Of a stretch of 52,264 nucleotides of DNA, positions 31,909-41,913 are shown piece after piece (position 1 is the first letter of the stretch; the number at the start of each line of letters is the position of its first letter). A model generated the notes under the pieces. It was not told where the DNA came from. It ran no database searches and saw nothing but the letters and a program-made list of their open reading frames with translations. The position numbers and the translations under genes are program-made. Source of the stretch: a virus. The DNA is taken from positions 1 through 52,264 of the IMG/VR virus record IMGVR_UViG_3300027859_000026; one strand, 5' to 3'.

Positions 31909-33828
31909 TTATCTTATTATATCAATTTCAAAATTATAATTAGCTGCATTTATGCATACTATTTCAAAATATGGGTTATCGCTCAATTGAGCATCTGATA
32001 AACTTCCAATCTGTGTATTATAGTTATTTAAGTTATTAGTCCAAATATTTATAGAATTACCGTTTAAATCTAGACCTTCAAAAACAACTTTAAAACTTTG
32101 GCCATCGGACCACTTGATAAGTTTATCATCTAAATATATATTGATATTACTGTCTGCACTTCCGGTGGTTACTTTACCTGACAATCTTAGTTGATTTGAA
32201 TAGCCACCAATTGAAGTCCAAATACCATAAATAGAAGATTGAAATGGCTCATATTGGGATACTGAAGTTATCTCAGTATATCTAGTCTGAGTATTTTCAT
32301 TAAACCTATATGGCCTATTTAAAAAGTAGCCGTTTAAATTATTTTTTATTTTAATTTTGTTAGGAATGCTTTTATCTAAAAGTATACCTTTATCTGCTAC
32401 TAAAACATCTGTATTGTATTGTACCTCAGTAGGAATAGTTCCGTCAACTATTTGATTTATTCTGCTATTAGCACTATTAATTAAACTTAATAAGCTTTCA
32501 GCATCTGATAAATTTAAAGAAGCATTTTCTAAAGAAGTTTCTAAAGAATTTAATCTACTTAAAATTAAGTCAGTTCCCTCAGTTGTTGCAATTAAGTTTT
32601 CTACGTCATCAACTCTTTTCGAAATAGTGTTATATCTAATATTAGCATCTCTTAATATTTTAGTAGCCTGTTCTAAAGAAGCAGTCGTATTCATGAATAA
32701 ATCCATGGAAAACGTAGTAAAGTCATTTACATTTACTTCTACACCAACGTTATCTAAAGACGAATTAAATTTAAGATTTAGTTTAAGACCAAAAGCATTT
32801 CCATTTAAACCAGTAATTTCATTAGGTTTATATTTTACAATTTCAGGAATATAAGAGCTACTTGCCGCGCCAGGATTATCTTGTGGATTGTCTAATATTA
32901 ATATACCATAAAGATTTGTAGACCTATTAGAAGGTACAGATTTACTGTAAAGGTCGTAATAAATTAATACTGCGTTAAACCTAAAGTCTTGGCCGGTCTT
33001 GGCAAAATCTTCTAAAGTCTGTAATGTAGAAGAATTTACTACATTTGCATAATTTTCAGCATCCCAATCAATACCGTAATTAGAAGCCGTAGCACCTATT
33101 AAATATTCACCAGAAGCATTATCAGCCAAAGTTTCAACATCTAAATTTATGTCTGGGTGAATCGTGCCCGCTCTACCATTTATATCAGCCTCTCCTAAAA
33201 TAGAAGATTGTGTAGAATTATAGTTTGTACTATTAAATAAAACAGTAGGGGTAAAACCTACACTAGAAGGTACGTTTATAAATACTTCTTGATAAGCTTG
33301 ACCTTTGTAACTAATATCATTTCCTACATCAATAGTACCTAAATATTTTACAACTCTTTCATAGTCAGTACCTGTTCCACTAGCATTAAATTCTTCTGTA
33401 GAAAAACCAACGCTTGATGCTTCATTAGAATCGGCAGTTTTAAATCTAATAGCACCTGTTTTTTCTAGCCATTTAAAGAATATTTTTTCTGAATCCGAAC
33501 TAAAAAGAGCAGAATCAAAATCATCATCTTGTAAAAGAAGTTCCTCTAAATTAAGAGCGTAATTTTGAAATGTTTTAGCAAATTCTACAGCTGCATTAGA
33601 AGAAGGAACGTATGCCGCTCCAGAATAATCTATCAATGAATCAAACTGAATTGTGTTTTCTCCACTAGAAGGAGCTTGAAAATTAGGCAAATCTAAAAGA
33701 GCATATTTTGAAAAATCAAACTCAAGGTCAGCATTATTAAAAGCCCTTGTTAAATCTCTTGTTCCATTTGCGAAGGCATACATTGTGCCTCCTTGTACTT
33801 GCGGTATTCTTACTAACGGTGTAGCCAT
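31909..33828 (-). CDS. Virion structural protein, baseplate/fibre block (639 aa)
   Basis: The protein begins MATPLVRIPQVQGGTMYAF. The first 380 residues are beta-rich. A predicted coiled coil spans about 385-465 (RVDDVENLIATTEGTDLIL, then LNSLETSLENASLNLSDAE). The last 130 residues form a beta domain ending in an aromatic segment (YFEIVCINAANYNFEIDII), which may bind a partner. It lies 6 nt before the 1180-aa gene and 17 nt after the 176-aa gene. It is positionally like T4 gp8-gp10 but the sequence does not identify which. Confidence 0.65.
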   Translation of the reverse strand: MATPLVRIPQVQGGTMYAFANGTRDLTRAFNNADLEFDFSKYALLDLPNFQAPSSGENTIQFDSLIDYSGAAYVPSSNAAVEFAKTFQNYALNLEELLLQDDDFDSALFSSDSEKIFFKWLEKTGAIRFKTADSNEASSVGFSTEEFNASGTGTDYERVVKYLGTIDVGNDISYKGQAYQEVFINVPSSVGFTPTVLFNSTNYNSTQSSILGEADINGRAGTIHPDINLDVETLADNASGEYLIGATASNYGIDWDAENYANVVNSSTLQTLEDFAKTGQDFRFNAVLIYYDLYSKSVPSNRSTNLYGILILDNPQDNPGAASSSYIPEIVKYKPNEITGLNGNAFGLKLNLKFNSSLDNVGVEVNVNDFTTFSMDLFMNTTASLEQATKILRDANIRYNTISKRVDDVENLIATTEGTDLILSRLNSLETSLENASLNLSDAESLLSLINSANSRINQIVDGTIPTEVQYNTDVLVADKGILLDKSIPNKIKIKNNLNGYFLNRPYRFNENTQTRYTEITSVSQYEPFQSSIYGIWTSIGGYSNQLRLSGKVTTGSADSNINIYLDDKLIKWSDGQSFKVVFEGLDLNGNSINIWTNNLNNYNTQIGSLSDAQLSDNPYFEIVCINAANYNFEIDIIR

Positions 33829-33845
33829 TTACTTATTGTTTTTTA

Positions 33846-34376
33846 TTAAGATATTGTAACGTCATGTGAGCCTACAACATACCAACTAGAACCTAAGTAT
33901 CTTAGTGATAATGTACTCCCTACGTTGTTTAATGCAATATTAGTAGCTGCTGCGACGAGCGTTGCATCGACATTTCCTGCAACTCCTGCTATTAATGTAA
34001 TCTCTTGACCTTCTGAACCTGCAACTAACGATAGAGTACTTGTACAATCAACAAAATAATTATATTCTGTTAAACTCGCTGGCAAAGTCGCTGAAGGTGA
34101 AGCAATATCCTGATAAGAACCAGATTTTATTACACTTCCTCCAAGAGATGTTTCTCCAGTATTACTAAATGAAGTTGAACTTGCTGCTGCTAAGGTAGTA
34201 GCACCTGAAACAACTAACGAAAGTAAATTTGCACTAACACCTGTTAATGCGTTTGTTGTCGGATCTAATAATGCTTTAAGGTCTACTATTTCTGCCTGTA
34301 AAGAATTAAAATTTTCATTAATAGTCACTCTTGATGAAGATAATGAATCTGTTCCTAAAATTTCTATAACTGCCAT
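33846..34376 (-). CDS. Small fibre/adhesin-like virion protein (176 aa)
   Basis: The N-terminus has SSSRVTINENFNSLQAEI, the INxNFxxL pattern that often starts phage fibre proteins, followed by a short coil. The remainder is low-complexity Ala/Ser/Thr/Gly beta sequence (SGATTLAAASSTSFSNTGET) and a C-terminal module, EITLIAGVAGNVDATLVAA, ending in SSWYVVGSHDVTIS. That ending resembles the tip domains of small trimeric tail fibres. It sits between the gp7-position gene and the 639-aa structural gene. Confidence 0.65.
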   Translation of the reverse strand: MAVIEILGTDSLSSSRVTINENFNSLQAEIVDLKALLDPTTNALTGVSANLLSLVVSGATTLAAASSTSFSNTGETSLGGSVIKSGSYQDIASPSATLPASLTEYNYFVDCTSTLSLVAGSEGQEITLIAGVAGNVDATLVAAATNIALNNVGSTLSLRYLGSSWYVVGSHDVTIS

Positions 34377-34388
34377 TGTTTTTTGTTT

Positions 34389-37184
34389 TTATTTTACGTT
34401 TATCATATTTTTTTCGATACTATTCTTATTACCATTACTATCTTCAACCTCCAAAGATATTCTATAAGACCCTTGTTTTTTAAAAATGTACGGTAACCAC
34501 ATATTATCATAATATATATCACTATAATCCGTGTTAGTATCTTTATATATTTTCCATATTGGGTTTTTAATACCAGGCATTTGAGTTTTATCTACCGAGA
34601 TAGTTACATGGGTAGACCTCTCTATATCTCCGCATCCATTTATTATGCGAGTGTTATCAAATGTTGGATTGTAGGGTGTAAAATGAACATCTCCCATAAC
34701 TAATCCATTCGAACTTCCAGAACCTATGCTAAAATAAGCTTCAATAAAATCATAAGAATACGAATAGTTCTTACCAACGCACATTATAAAATTAAAAGTA
34801 TCTACAGCTCCATTATTATTAGTGTCTTCAAAAACAGGATTGTAATTAAATTTAGAAATAATCTCATCAGTAGATGAATTTAATTCATCTGCAATTGCTT
34901 CCCAGCCTGTAATATCTCCAGTATTTGTAGGAGTAGAAGACGTGATAGTATGATACCCTATCTTAGTTTCTTTACTCACTGGATCGAAATGCGATATTGT
35001 TAATACATTACCTTGAAATGCAGTGGATATCTTAAAACTAGCTGCTAAATCTGAGCCTATTCTTGTAGAATTCCACCAACAATGTTTAAAGTCATTCCAT
35101 CTAACATCATCTATAAAATCCCAAGTATAAGGTCCTGTAGTTTCGCCATATCCTGTTAAATTAGCAGGGTCACTATCTATAAATCTTCTTACTGTTGAAA
35201 ACTGCTTTCCTTGAGATTCATTATTAATATAATTACTTCTGTCCATAGTAAGATACAAACTTTGAAAGCTTTCTCTTACTTTTTCTAGGTTTTCAGTAGG
35301 TAGGTCCCAATAACCGCCGCTTTTTTCCCAAGAAGTCTTCCATTTTCTCCATGTCGTATTTTCCTTCCATTGATAAACACCGTAAAGTTCTATTGGTTTT
35401 ACTTCTACATTAAAAAATGATTCTATTTTGTAAAAACTTGTAAAACCGTTTAAGTCAGTTAATCTTAATTCAACGTCATATTCTCCTGTATACGGTACTA
35501 TAATTGCAAGTTTTAACATCTCAGGATGCCATGTTAATTCTTCATTAGGCGTAGAAAGACCATTTGTCTCCCAATATCCTATATCTCCTTTAAATGATTG
35601 AGAATAATCTCTAGGACCTGTAACAACCCATTCAATTTCATAAACATTTCTTTTCCACCAATTATTCCATGTTATTTGATTATCTGTGGCATCTAACCAA
35701 CAAAAATCAGCATCTTCCCATGTTTGGGGTAAAGAAGTACATTCTAAAATTAAAGGAGAGCCTACTGGAATATCATAATATCCAGCAACACTGTTATTAA
35801 AAGTTTCTTTTTCTTCTTCGTAATATTTTAGATAAAAGTCTTCAAAATCAGATATTAATAACTCTCTATCCGCTTGAGAAATATCATCAAATTCTTCTAA
35901 CCCTATAATATTATTACTAGAATCTATAAGAATACTAGAGTCTGTTATTAGTTTATAGTCTTCTATGTATAATTGTTTATTTTCTGGATAAACTTTAAAA
36001 TCAACTTCTTTACCTTCATTAAAAACAGCAATAGGCTCTTGATTATTCCAAACATTAATATTTTTTTGGTCAAAAAAGTCTCCTTCTCCTGTAATATCTA
36101 CAATTTTAGCCTGAAGCGGTAAATAATCTTTTTGTAATTTGCTTTTTAATCCATATAATTTTATCAATACTTCTTCAGGAGTAAAATCAAAAGATTCTTC
36201 TACTTCTGGGATATCCCAAATATCAAATTCTCCAGTAGGATTATTAAGTTTATATACCAACGAAAACCTAGAAGTCTTTTTTAAATTAGAAGAAGGTAAA
36301 TTAAATTTCTTTCTCTTTTTATATGAAAATCCTGAATTAGTATCAGGTACAGGAACTGCTTGAAGTTTTCCAAATGCAGCACCGTCTTGGTTTATATTAA
36401 GCCAATACTCCTTTAATGTTATATTGTTATATCCAAAAAAGTCAATAGCATTAAGTACTGCTTTATATGTTCCAACAAAAGGTTTAATATTGTGTAATTC
36501 TAAAAGAAGTTCTCTTCTTTTTTGATTCATTAATCGCCAATCAATACCATACTCATTAATATCATGTTCCTTAAACATAATAAAATCTCCATCATCTAAA
36601 GAAGCTCCTAAATTTTGTAAAAGATTTTTTAACCTTTCATCTTCTCCTATAGTTTCTCCATAAACTAAAATTTCTGCCAATACTGTATTATCAGAAGCAT
36701 CTGATATTCTTAAAGACTTATCATGTCTTCCTTCATTTTCAGAAGATAGCCCTATATTAACTTGCATTGCGCTGTTTATGTGGCTTGAAACTTCTTTAAG
36801 GCCATTACTATCTATTGAAACAAGATTAGTGTGGTCTAAAGTATCTAAATTTATGGTATCTAATTCTTGTATTTTTACAGTTTCATTTTCTAATTTAGTA
36901 TTGTAGAAAAATAAATCTTTACTTGAGTATACATCTTCTATCCACTCAACTTTAAATTGAGTTCCTGCAGTAGCACCTGCATGTGAAATAGGTGTACCCC
37001 ATACTTGATTTCCTTGAGGGTCTTTCTGTTCTTCAAGAATAAAAAGGTTAGCAGACTCATAAAGTCCTGTAGAAACTTCTGGTAAAAATATTGAACCTTT
37101 TAAAACTCCTGAAACTATATCTTCTTTTAAATTAAGTTCATTTTCTACTCCATTAAAAAATCTTAAATAAGGATATTCTGCCAT
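34389..37184 (-). CDS. Baseplate wedge protein in gp7 position (931 aa)
   Basis: The protein is 931 residues long (T4 gp7 is 1032) and occupies the position after gp25, gp6 and a small gene, as gp7 does in T4. The first 250 residues include WRLMNQKRRELLLELHNIKP. Two beta-sandwich segments resemble PKD/Ig-like domains: about 490-620 (YEIEWVVTGPRDYSQSF and YTGEYDVELRLTDLNGF) and the last 90 residues (KKQGSYRISLEVEDSNGNK). These suggest an extended wedge arm. Sequence similarity to gp7 itself is not evident to me, so the name is positional. Confidence 0.65.
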   Translation of the reverse strand: MAEYPYLRFFNGVENELNLKEDIVSGVLKGSIFLPEVSTGLYESANLFILEEQKDPQGNQVWGTPISHAGATAGTQFKVEWIEDVYSSKDLFFYNTKLENETVKIQELDTINLDTLDHTNLVSIDSNGLKEVSSHINSAMQVNIGLSSENEGRHDKSLRISDASDNTVLAEILVYGETIGEDERLKNLLQNLGASLDDGDFIMFKEHDINEYGIDWRLMNQKRRELLLELHNIKPFVGTYKAVLNAIDFFGYNNITLKEYWLNINQDGAAFGKLQAVPVPDTNSGFSYKKRKKFNLPSSNLKKTSRFSLVYKLNNPTGEFDIWDIPEVEESFDFTPEEVLIKLYGLKSKLQKDYLPLQAKIVDITGEGDFFDQKNINVWNNQEPIAVFNEGKEVDFKVYPENKQLYIEDYKLITDSSILIDSSNNIIGLEEFDDISQADRELLISDFEDFYLKYYEEEKETFNNSVAGYYDIPVGSPLILECTSLPQTWEDADFCWLDATDNQITWNNWWKRNVYEIEWVVTGPRDYSQSFKGDIGYWETNGLSTPNEELTWHPEMLKLAIIVPYTGEYDVELRLTDLNGFTSFYKIESFFNVEVKPIELYGVYQWKENTTWRKWKTSWEKSGGYWDLPTENLEKVRESFQSLYLTMDRSNYINNESQGKQFSTVRRFIDSDPANLTGYGETTGPYTWDFIDDVRWNDFKHCWWNSTRIGSDLAASFKISTAFQGNVLTISHFDPVSKETKIGYHTITSSTPTNTGDITGWEAIADELNSSTDEIISKFNYNPVFEDTNNNGAVDTFNFIMCVGKNYSYSYDFIEAYFSIGSGSSNGLVMGDVHFTPYNPTFDNTRIINGCGDIERSTHVTISVDKTQMPGIKNPIWKIYKDTNTDYSDIYYDNMWLPYIFKKQGSYRISLEVEDSNGNKNSIEKNMINVK

Positions 37185-37185
37185 T

Positions 37186-37455
37186 TTATCTTACGTTAGT
37201 ATCGTCTTTTTTTACTGTAAAGTTTTTCCAATTTTTCATTTTACGTATTTGAAAAATAGTATTCATATAGTAATCAGTACAAAAACCTATAAAAGTTCTG
37301 ATAACATCATTTCTAAAAATATGGGGAGATATATGATTTCTAATAAGTTCATCTTTATAATCATAGCCTAAATTAAGCCTGTTGTCTTTTCGCACCTTCT
37401 GGTAATTATATCTTTTTTCTCTTTTATATCTATATAAATCGTCGTATAGTCCCAT
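37186..37455 (-). CDS. Small basic protein between gp6 and gp7-position genes (89 aa)
   Basis: The family is not recognised. It is very rich in Tyr, Arg and Lys at the start (MGLYDDLYRYKREKRYNYQK), then RNHISPHIFRNDVIRTFIGF with a possible amphipathic helix. The ATG shares one base with the gp6 stop, and its own stop is one base before the next start, so it is tightly embedded in the baseplate operon. It may be a small wedge component or assembly factor; inferred from position. Confidence 0.7.
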   Translation of the reverse strand: MGLYDDLYRYKREKRYNYQKVRKDNRLNLGYDYKDELIRNHISPHIFRNDVIRTFIGFCTDYYMNTIFQIRKMKNWKNFTVKKDDTNVR

Positions 37456-39311
37456 TATAATCCTCTTCTATTTCCTGCTTGAATTCTGCTATAAATAGTT
37501 CTAGGAACTGGAGGATTATCAAAATAAACTGACAATGCACTCATTTCTCCCGTAGAAGGTTCATCTTTTACAAAATTACCTTCTCTATCTTCCCAGTTAC
37601 CTCTAAATACAGCAACTTCATCTTTATCTAAAATGATATCACCATATTTATCTAAACCTATTTTATCATACCAATCAGAAATTGCTTTTTCTCCTCCTGA
37701 TACAGGAATCAACATGTCTGGTTGGTCAAGCGTTATTTTTTTAATTTCTTCTGTTCTTTTAAAGAACACCAATCTTTTTTGTTCACCTTCTTTTCCTAGA
37801 AGTTCGGGTGTTGTGGGGGTAACTGTAACTTTTTTGTAAGTATAATATCCATTTCTTCTGGCCTCTTCTTCAATACTTGAAACAAACTGAACATTTACGG
37901 CATCAACACCCTCAACCCCTTCAATTAATGCAACAATGTCACTTTTAGGAAGCTTATCTCTTCGTGTTACTTTTATTAAATAATTACTAATTGCAGCTCT
38001 AATGTCATTAAAAATATCTTCCTGTTTAAAACCTTCAAACCATCTTATAGATATATCCATTCTGTATTTAACAGCTTTTGGCTCAACAAAAACAGCTTCA
38101 CTAGTAACCATTTGTTGACCACTATCTTCTATAACTCCAATAAATCTATCAGTCTCTTCTTTACTAAAAAAGAATTCTTCAAAAGGAACTGAAAAATAAT
38201 CAGTTCCACTTAATAGTCTTTTTTCTAAATCTGGAATAGCAAAAATATAAATAACGTTATCGTCATCTAAATAACCATCTTCAGTCGTGTTGTATGCGTC
38301 TAAGTAACTAAATTGAGCATACTTAGACAGAAAATACTCATAATTATCAGGGTTTGATAATACAAAACTTCTACTAGCCATTGGTGTAAGCATTTTTGTA
38401 AATTCAGTAGATTCTGGATCTGCTCCCATGAAAGGTGAAACTAAAACTTCAGAATCTAATAATTCATTTAAGTCGTAATCATCTCCTACAGAATCACTAC
38501 CTTCATCACTCCATTTAAAAGTTAAATCTCCAGACTGATTCAAATTACCAGCAGCCCCTTCACATTTCAAATATTGTATTTCTATAGTAGAGCCATTTGG
38601 TGGAATTAACCCAAAATTACCAGTACCGAAATAAATATCAATTCCTCCACTAATACCAGTTTTTATTAAGACTCCTTTATCAGTAGGCCTCATTTCATAA
38701 AGACTTTCAAATTTAGTCCATAATTCCCCATTTACAGAAACTTTAATAAGATTATGGTCTGTTGTTCCACTTACTTTAACATTAAAGCTTTGGAGTTTTT
38801 CTCCAGTTCCAGTAACATTTTGTGACTCTAACTCACCTTGCATAATACTAGCTTGAACCCATCCGTTAGAAGATTTAGGTAAAAGAAATTCATCTTTTTG
38901 AGTCCTTAAAAAATATGTAAGTCCATTATTTTCAAAAGTTATTTTAGTATTTACTGGTATTATTAAATTGTTACCTGCAACATCTGTTGCTGCTCCTGGT
39001 TTCCATCTAAATCTTATTTCTCCGGTTGCTGCAAAACCTCTAGTCGGATCGTGCCCTGCAAGTCTAGCTAAACCATATATAGATTCTGGTTGTTGAGCTG
39101 TATATATGTTTTGTTCTACTGTAGAATCTTCTATGTAGAACATAAGCATTTCATTCATTTCAGACATCACCTCTAATATTTGTGCGAATGGAGAAGCTGT
39201 TGTAAGAAAGTCTCCTGCCCTACCATATACTCTTCCTATGTAATTTGAAGCATCGTCAAATATTTGTTTAGCATTAACTCTTGCTTTCTTTAAAAATTTT
39301 AATTCAGCCAT
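37455..39311 (-). CDS. gp6: Baseplate wedge protein gp6
   Basis: The protein is 618 residues (T4 gp6 is 660). The N-terminus contains IGRVYGRAGDFLTTASPFAQ and QQPESIYGLARLAGHDPTRG, both typical of gp6/baseplate-J-like proteins. The middle has GGIDIYFGTGNFGLIPPNGS and EIQYLKCEGAAGN, the conserved beta core of the family. A C-terminal section (DIRAAISNYLIKVTRRDKL, then SDIVALIEGVEGVDAV) gives the dimerisation domain. It forms the wedge ring of the baseplate with gp53 and gp25. The order gp25-gp6 is as expected for contractile tails. Confidence 0.92.
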   Translation of the reverse strand: MAELKFLKKARVNAKQIFDDASNYIGRVYGRAGDFLTTASPFAQILEVMSEMNEMLMFYIEDSTVEQNIYTAQQPESIYGLARLAGHDPTRGFAATGEIRFRWKPGAATDVAGNNLIIPVNTKITFENNGLTYFLRTQKDEFLLPKSSNGWVQASIMQGELESQNVTGTGEKLQSFNVKVSGTTDHNLIKVSVNGELWTKFESLYEMRPTDKGVLIKTGISGGIDIYFGTGNFGLIPPNGSTIEIQYLKCEGAAGNLNQSGDLTFKWSDEGSDSVGDDYDLNELLDSEVLVSPFMGADPESTEFTKMLTPMASRSFVLSNPDNYEYFLSKYAQFSYLDAYNTTEDGYLDDDNVIYIFAIPDLEKRLLSGTDYFSVPFEEFFFSKEETDRFIGVIEDSGQQMVTSEAVFVEPKAVKYRMDISIRWFEGFKQEDIFNDIRAAISNYLIKVTRRDKLPKSDIVALIEGVEGVDAVNVQFVSSIEEEARRNGYYTYKKVTVTPTTPELLGKEGEQKRLVFFKRTEEIKKITLDQPDMLIPVSGGEKAISDWYDKIGLDKYGDIILDKDEVAVFRGNWEDREGNFVKDEPSTGEMSALSVYFDNPPVPRTIYSRIQAGNRRGL

Positions 39312-39322
39312 TTTTTTAATTA

Positions 39323-39679
39323 TTATTCTAATGTGACCACAACTAAATATTGTGCATCTATTGTTATATTTATATTTGCAATATCTCTTATTTGCCCTCT
39401 TTGGAATGTAACATCTACTCTAGTATCAAATTTTTCAGCTAATGGTATATACATGTCCATTTGTTCGTTAATAAGACTTTTTATTTGTTCTCCATTTGCA
39501 TTTAGCTCATATATCATACTTTCTAAGCTTGCTCCAAAATTAGGACTTCCTAAAACAGTACCTCTATCTGTAAAAAGCATAGTTTCTATTTGAACCATGA
39601 GCTGAGCTATCTCATTTTCAACATGAACCATATTTACATCGTGATTTGGGTCTTCTATTGTTTTAACATATAATTCCAT
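39323..39679 (-). CDS. gp25: Baseplate wedge protein gp25
   Basis: At 118 residues it is near T4 gp25 (132) and belongs to the gp25/GpW-lysozyme-like wedge family. The signature region is LFTDRGTVLGSPNFGASLES, with the EPR-like core replaced by GASLESMIYE, followed by a helix and a terminal beta strand (NINITIDAQYLVVVTLE). gp25 links sheath initiation to the wedge. It lies 11 nt upstream of gp6, the conserved order in contractile injection systems. Confidence 0.93.
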   Translation of the reverse strand: MELYVKTIEDPNHDVNMVHVENEIAQLMVQIETMLFTDRGTVLGSPNFGASLESMIYELNANGEQIKSLINEQMDMYIPLAEKFDTRVDVTFQRGQIRDIANINITIDAQYLVVVTLE

Positions 39680-39698
39680 AGATTATTTATCTAATTTT

Positions 39699-40541
39699 TT
39701 AAGAGTGAAACATCCAATCTACTCCTTCATCACCTTTTATTTCTTCTTTTACAGCTTCTAATTCTTCTTGTCCCATAGAAAGAATTCCATCATAGTCTAT
39801 TTCTACACCGCCTGGTAAAGAAAACTTAAATACCGATAATTTAGAACCTATAGCTACTTTTACTTTAGCAGCAACATATCTAAAAAAGATTTCATCGTCA
39901 TAAAGAGCGCAGTCTGGAATACTTTCATAAAGTTCTAAAATAACATCGCCTTTAGGAGTATCTCCCATAAATTTTAATTCTCCAGTTAATCTAGAATAAT
40001 GAAAACTTAAAGGATTTTCTAATATCTGTCTAGCCATGTCAAAATAACTTTGATTAATTACATAGTATTGTAACTCTTCTGCAGATTCCGAAGCCCCTGC
40101 TCCTTCAAATGCATTTCTAAATAACATCTTGTCTATTGCAAAATCATTTCCTTCTGTGAATCTTAAGTCTAGACCACTTCCTCCTTGATTCCATCCAGAT
40201 GCCAAGTCGTATACACCATAAATAGAAAAAACCTCTCCAGAACCATCAGTACCTGCTTCTGCAAAATTAACACATCTGTTATCTTTAAAATAACTAGATG
40301 AAAAAACTTCTTTAGGAACGTGATAATAGTTTTCTCTTAAACTATATTCATAATTTTTTCTAAACCATTTAATAGCTCGCTTCACTATATTTTTTACTTC
40401 TGGTTCCGGTAAATTTAAAGGAACCATACATGCACCTGTAATTTCTGAGCCAATTTCAGCTAAAAAATCATTTAAACACTCTGTTCCAAAATCTCTTTCA
40501 TTTTCAAAATCACCAGCCTGTCCTGTTCTTATTTTCGCCAT
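39699..40541 (-). CDS. Neck/head-completion-like virion protein (280 aa)
   Basis: The N-terminus has EVKNIVKRAIKWFRKNYEYS, a helical connector motif. The C-terminus has YVAAKVKVAIGSKLSVFKFS, then LPGGVEIDYDGILSMGQEEL and a helix. This pattern (helix, a G-rich turn and DG-L-S-G-E-E) is seen in T4-like proteins annotated as neck or tail-terminator types (gp13/gp14 region). Size fits gp13 (309) or gp14 (256). Which one is uncertain, and a baseplate role is possible given the gp25 neighbour. Confidence 0.6.
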   Translation of the reverse strand: MAKIRTGQAGDFENERDFGTECLNDFLAEIGSEITGACMVPLNLPEPEVKNIVKRAIKWFRKNYEYSLRENYYHVPKEVFSSSYFKDNRCVNFAEAGTDGSGEVFSIYGVYDLASGWNQGGSGLDLRFTEGNDFAIDKMLFRNAFEGAGASESAEELQYYVINQSYFDMARQILENPLSFHYSRLTGELKFMGDTPKGDVILELYESIPDCALYDDEIFFRYVAAKVKVAIGSKLSVFKFSLPGGVEIDYDGILSMGQEELEAVKEEIKGDEGVDWMFHS

Positions 40542-40542
40542 T

Positions 40543-41856
40543 TTAATTTATTTTTTTACTATTTATTATTTCAGTTTTATCAAATTTTGCAGACTTACTT
40601 ATCTTCCCATTTCTAAATATACCACCGATCATTCTGCCTTTAAATATACTATCCCATTGATAAACATAACAATTTGTAGCCTCACACTCTTTACTTACAT
40701 AACTAGATTCTATCTTTGACGATTTAATTAAGCTATTTTGATAAAAATTACATCTTTTTAATTCTGAATTTTCTATTTCTGTTCTAAAAAAATCACAAAA
40801 AGAAAATGTTCCAGTAAGTCGGCAATCTATAAAATCATAATTATCTAAATCAAAGCAATTTTCTAAAGTACCATCTTTAATTTGAACCCTACCTATATCA
40901 CTATCATAATTTATAAATCCTTTAGAAATACTACCATGGCTAATTAACCTAACTACACTAAATTTTATTTTATCCCAATATAAAGATATTATTTTATCTG
41001 AAGTTTTTAAGTCAACTGATAATTTTAATTCCGGATAGTATTTATTTATTTTTTTAAAATCTTTAAGAATTGCAGTATACGGCTCATTTTTATTTAATAT
41101 CCTCTTTAATTCTAAAAGATTTAATTGAGTATAATTTTTATTCGTGGAAGAATGCCATAATTGAAATAAAAACCTATCTAATAAATATAAAACATTTGAA
41201 GTCTTTTTTTGATAATCTTTACCTCCAATATACCTAAATTCTAAATAACCGAGTGATAATTTTTCAAAGTTTACTCCATAGTATTTTTCTTTTGGAAAAT
41301 CAAAAGATTTAGGATTTATTTGCTGACCATTAAAATAACTAGCTTCTATTTTAGGTACGCACCACTTAATAGATTTAGCATATACACTATCTTTTCTATT
41401 TGGAAACATTTTATACACTTCGTCTTCATTAAAATCTAATATAAATTTTAAAGGGTCCATTCTTTGAATAAACTCAGGCTTATTAACTTTTTTAGAATCA
41501 AAACTTACGTTTAAATGAATTGATGATTTTTCAGTTGTATATCCATTCTTATCTATCCAAGCTAAAGTATCAATAATCATTTTTCTGGCATTACCGTATG
41601 AGATAGCGCCTGTAACTAATTCTACAAGTCCTTTACCACCTGACATATCAGGTTCTAACTTAAATTCTTTATCAGTAGGTTTAAAATCACTGTGAGCTTT
41701 ATCCTCAATTCTAATTTTTTTATTTAAAAGAGAAGAAAGAGATTCACGTGTTTTTTCAAGAGGTAGGTTGGAGTAAAATTCAAACTCTACTCCAACCAAT
41801 CCCATTTCTAGAATGTCTTCTTTTTGAGTGTCATTAACAATTTGATACGTGAGCAT
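40543..41856 (-). CDS. Amidoligase-like enzyme with pentapeptide-like C-terminus (437 aa)
   Basis: Residues 20-240 carry the signatures of the COOH-NH2 ligase (Amidoligase_2) fold. These are GVEFEFY (22-28), LEPDMSGGKGLVELVTG (67-83, the xPDxS...GxElV pattern), SSIHLNVSF with H114, and LEFRYIGG. Such enzymes form amide bonds using ATP. From about 335 on, the sequence turns into short stacked repeats (CDFFRTEIENSELKRCNFYQ and following), pentapeptide-repeat or beta-helix style. It starts at a GATATATA-preceded ATG and is one base before the 280-aa gene. The substrate could be a virion or host protein or cell-wall peptide; this is not determinable here. Confidence 0.75.
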   Translation of the reverse strand: MLTYQIVNDTQKEDILEMGLVGVEFEFYSNLPLEKTRESLSSLLNKKIRIEDKAHSDFKPTDKEFKLEPDMSGGKGLVELVTGAISYGNARKMIIDTLAWIDKNGYTTEKSSIHLNVSFDSKKVNKPEFIQRMDPLKFILDFNEDEVYKMFPNRKDSVYAKSIKWCVPKIEASYFNGQQINPKSFDFPKEKYYGVNFEKLSLGYLEFRYIGGKDYQKKTSNVLYLLDRFLFQLWHSSTNKNYTQLNLLELKRILNKNEPYTAILKDFKKINKYYPELKLSVDLKTSDKIISLYWDKIKFSVVRLISHGSISKGFINYDSDIGRVQIKDGTLENCFDLDNYDFIDCRLTGTFSFCDFFRTEIENSELKRCNFYQNSLIKSSKIESSYVSKECEATNCYVYQWDSIFKGRMIGGIFRNGKISKSAKFDKTEIINSKKIN

Positions 41857-41875
41857 GTGATACTTTTACTTTTTT

Positions 41876-41883
41876 TATATATC
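41876..41883 (-). promoter_or_regulatory. GATATATA late-promoter-like octamer (gene at 41856)
   Basis: The octamer is on the coding strand, 19 nt before the ATG at 41856, in the 57-nt gap after the S1 gene. It would drive the amidoligase-neck-gp25-gp6 operon. Confidence 0.6.
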
Positions 41884-41913
41884 ACAATAATCTAATAATA
41901 TAATATTGCAAGT

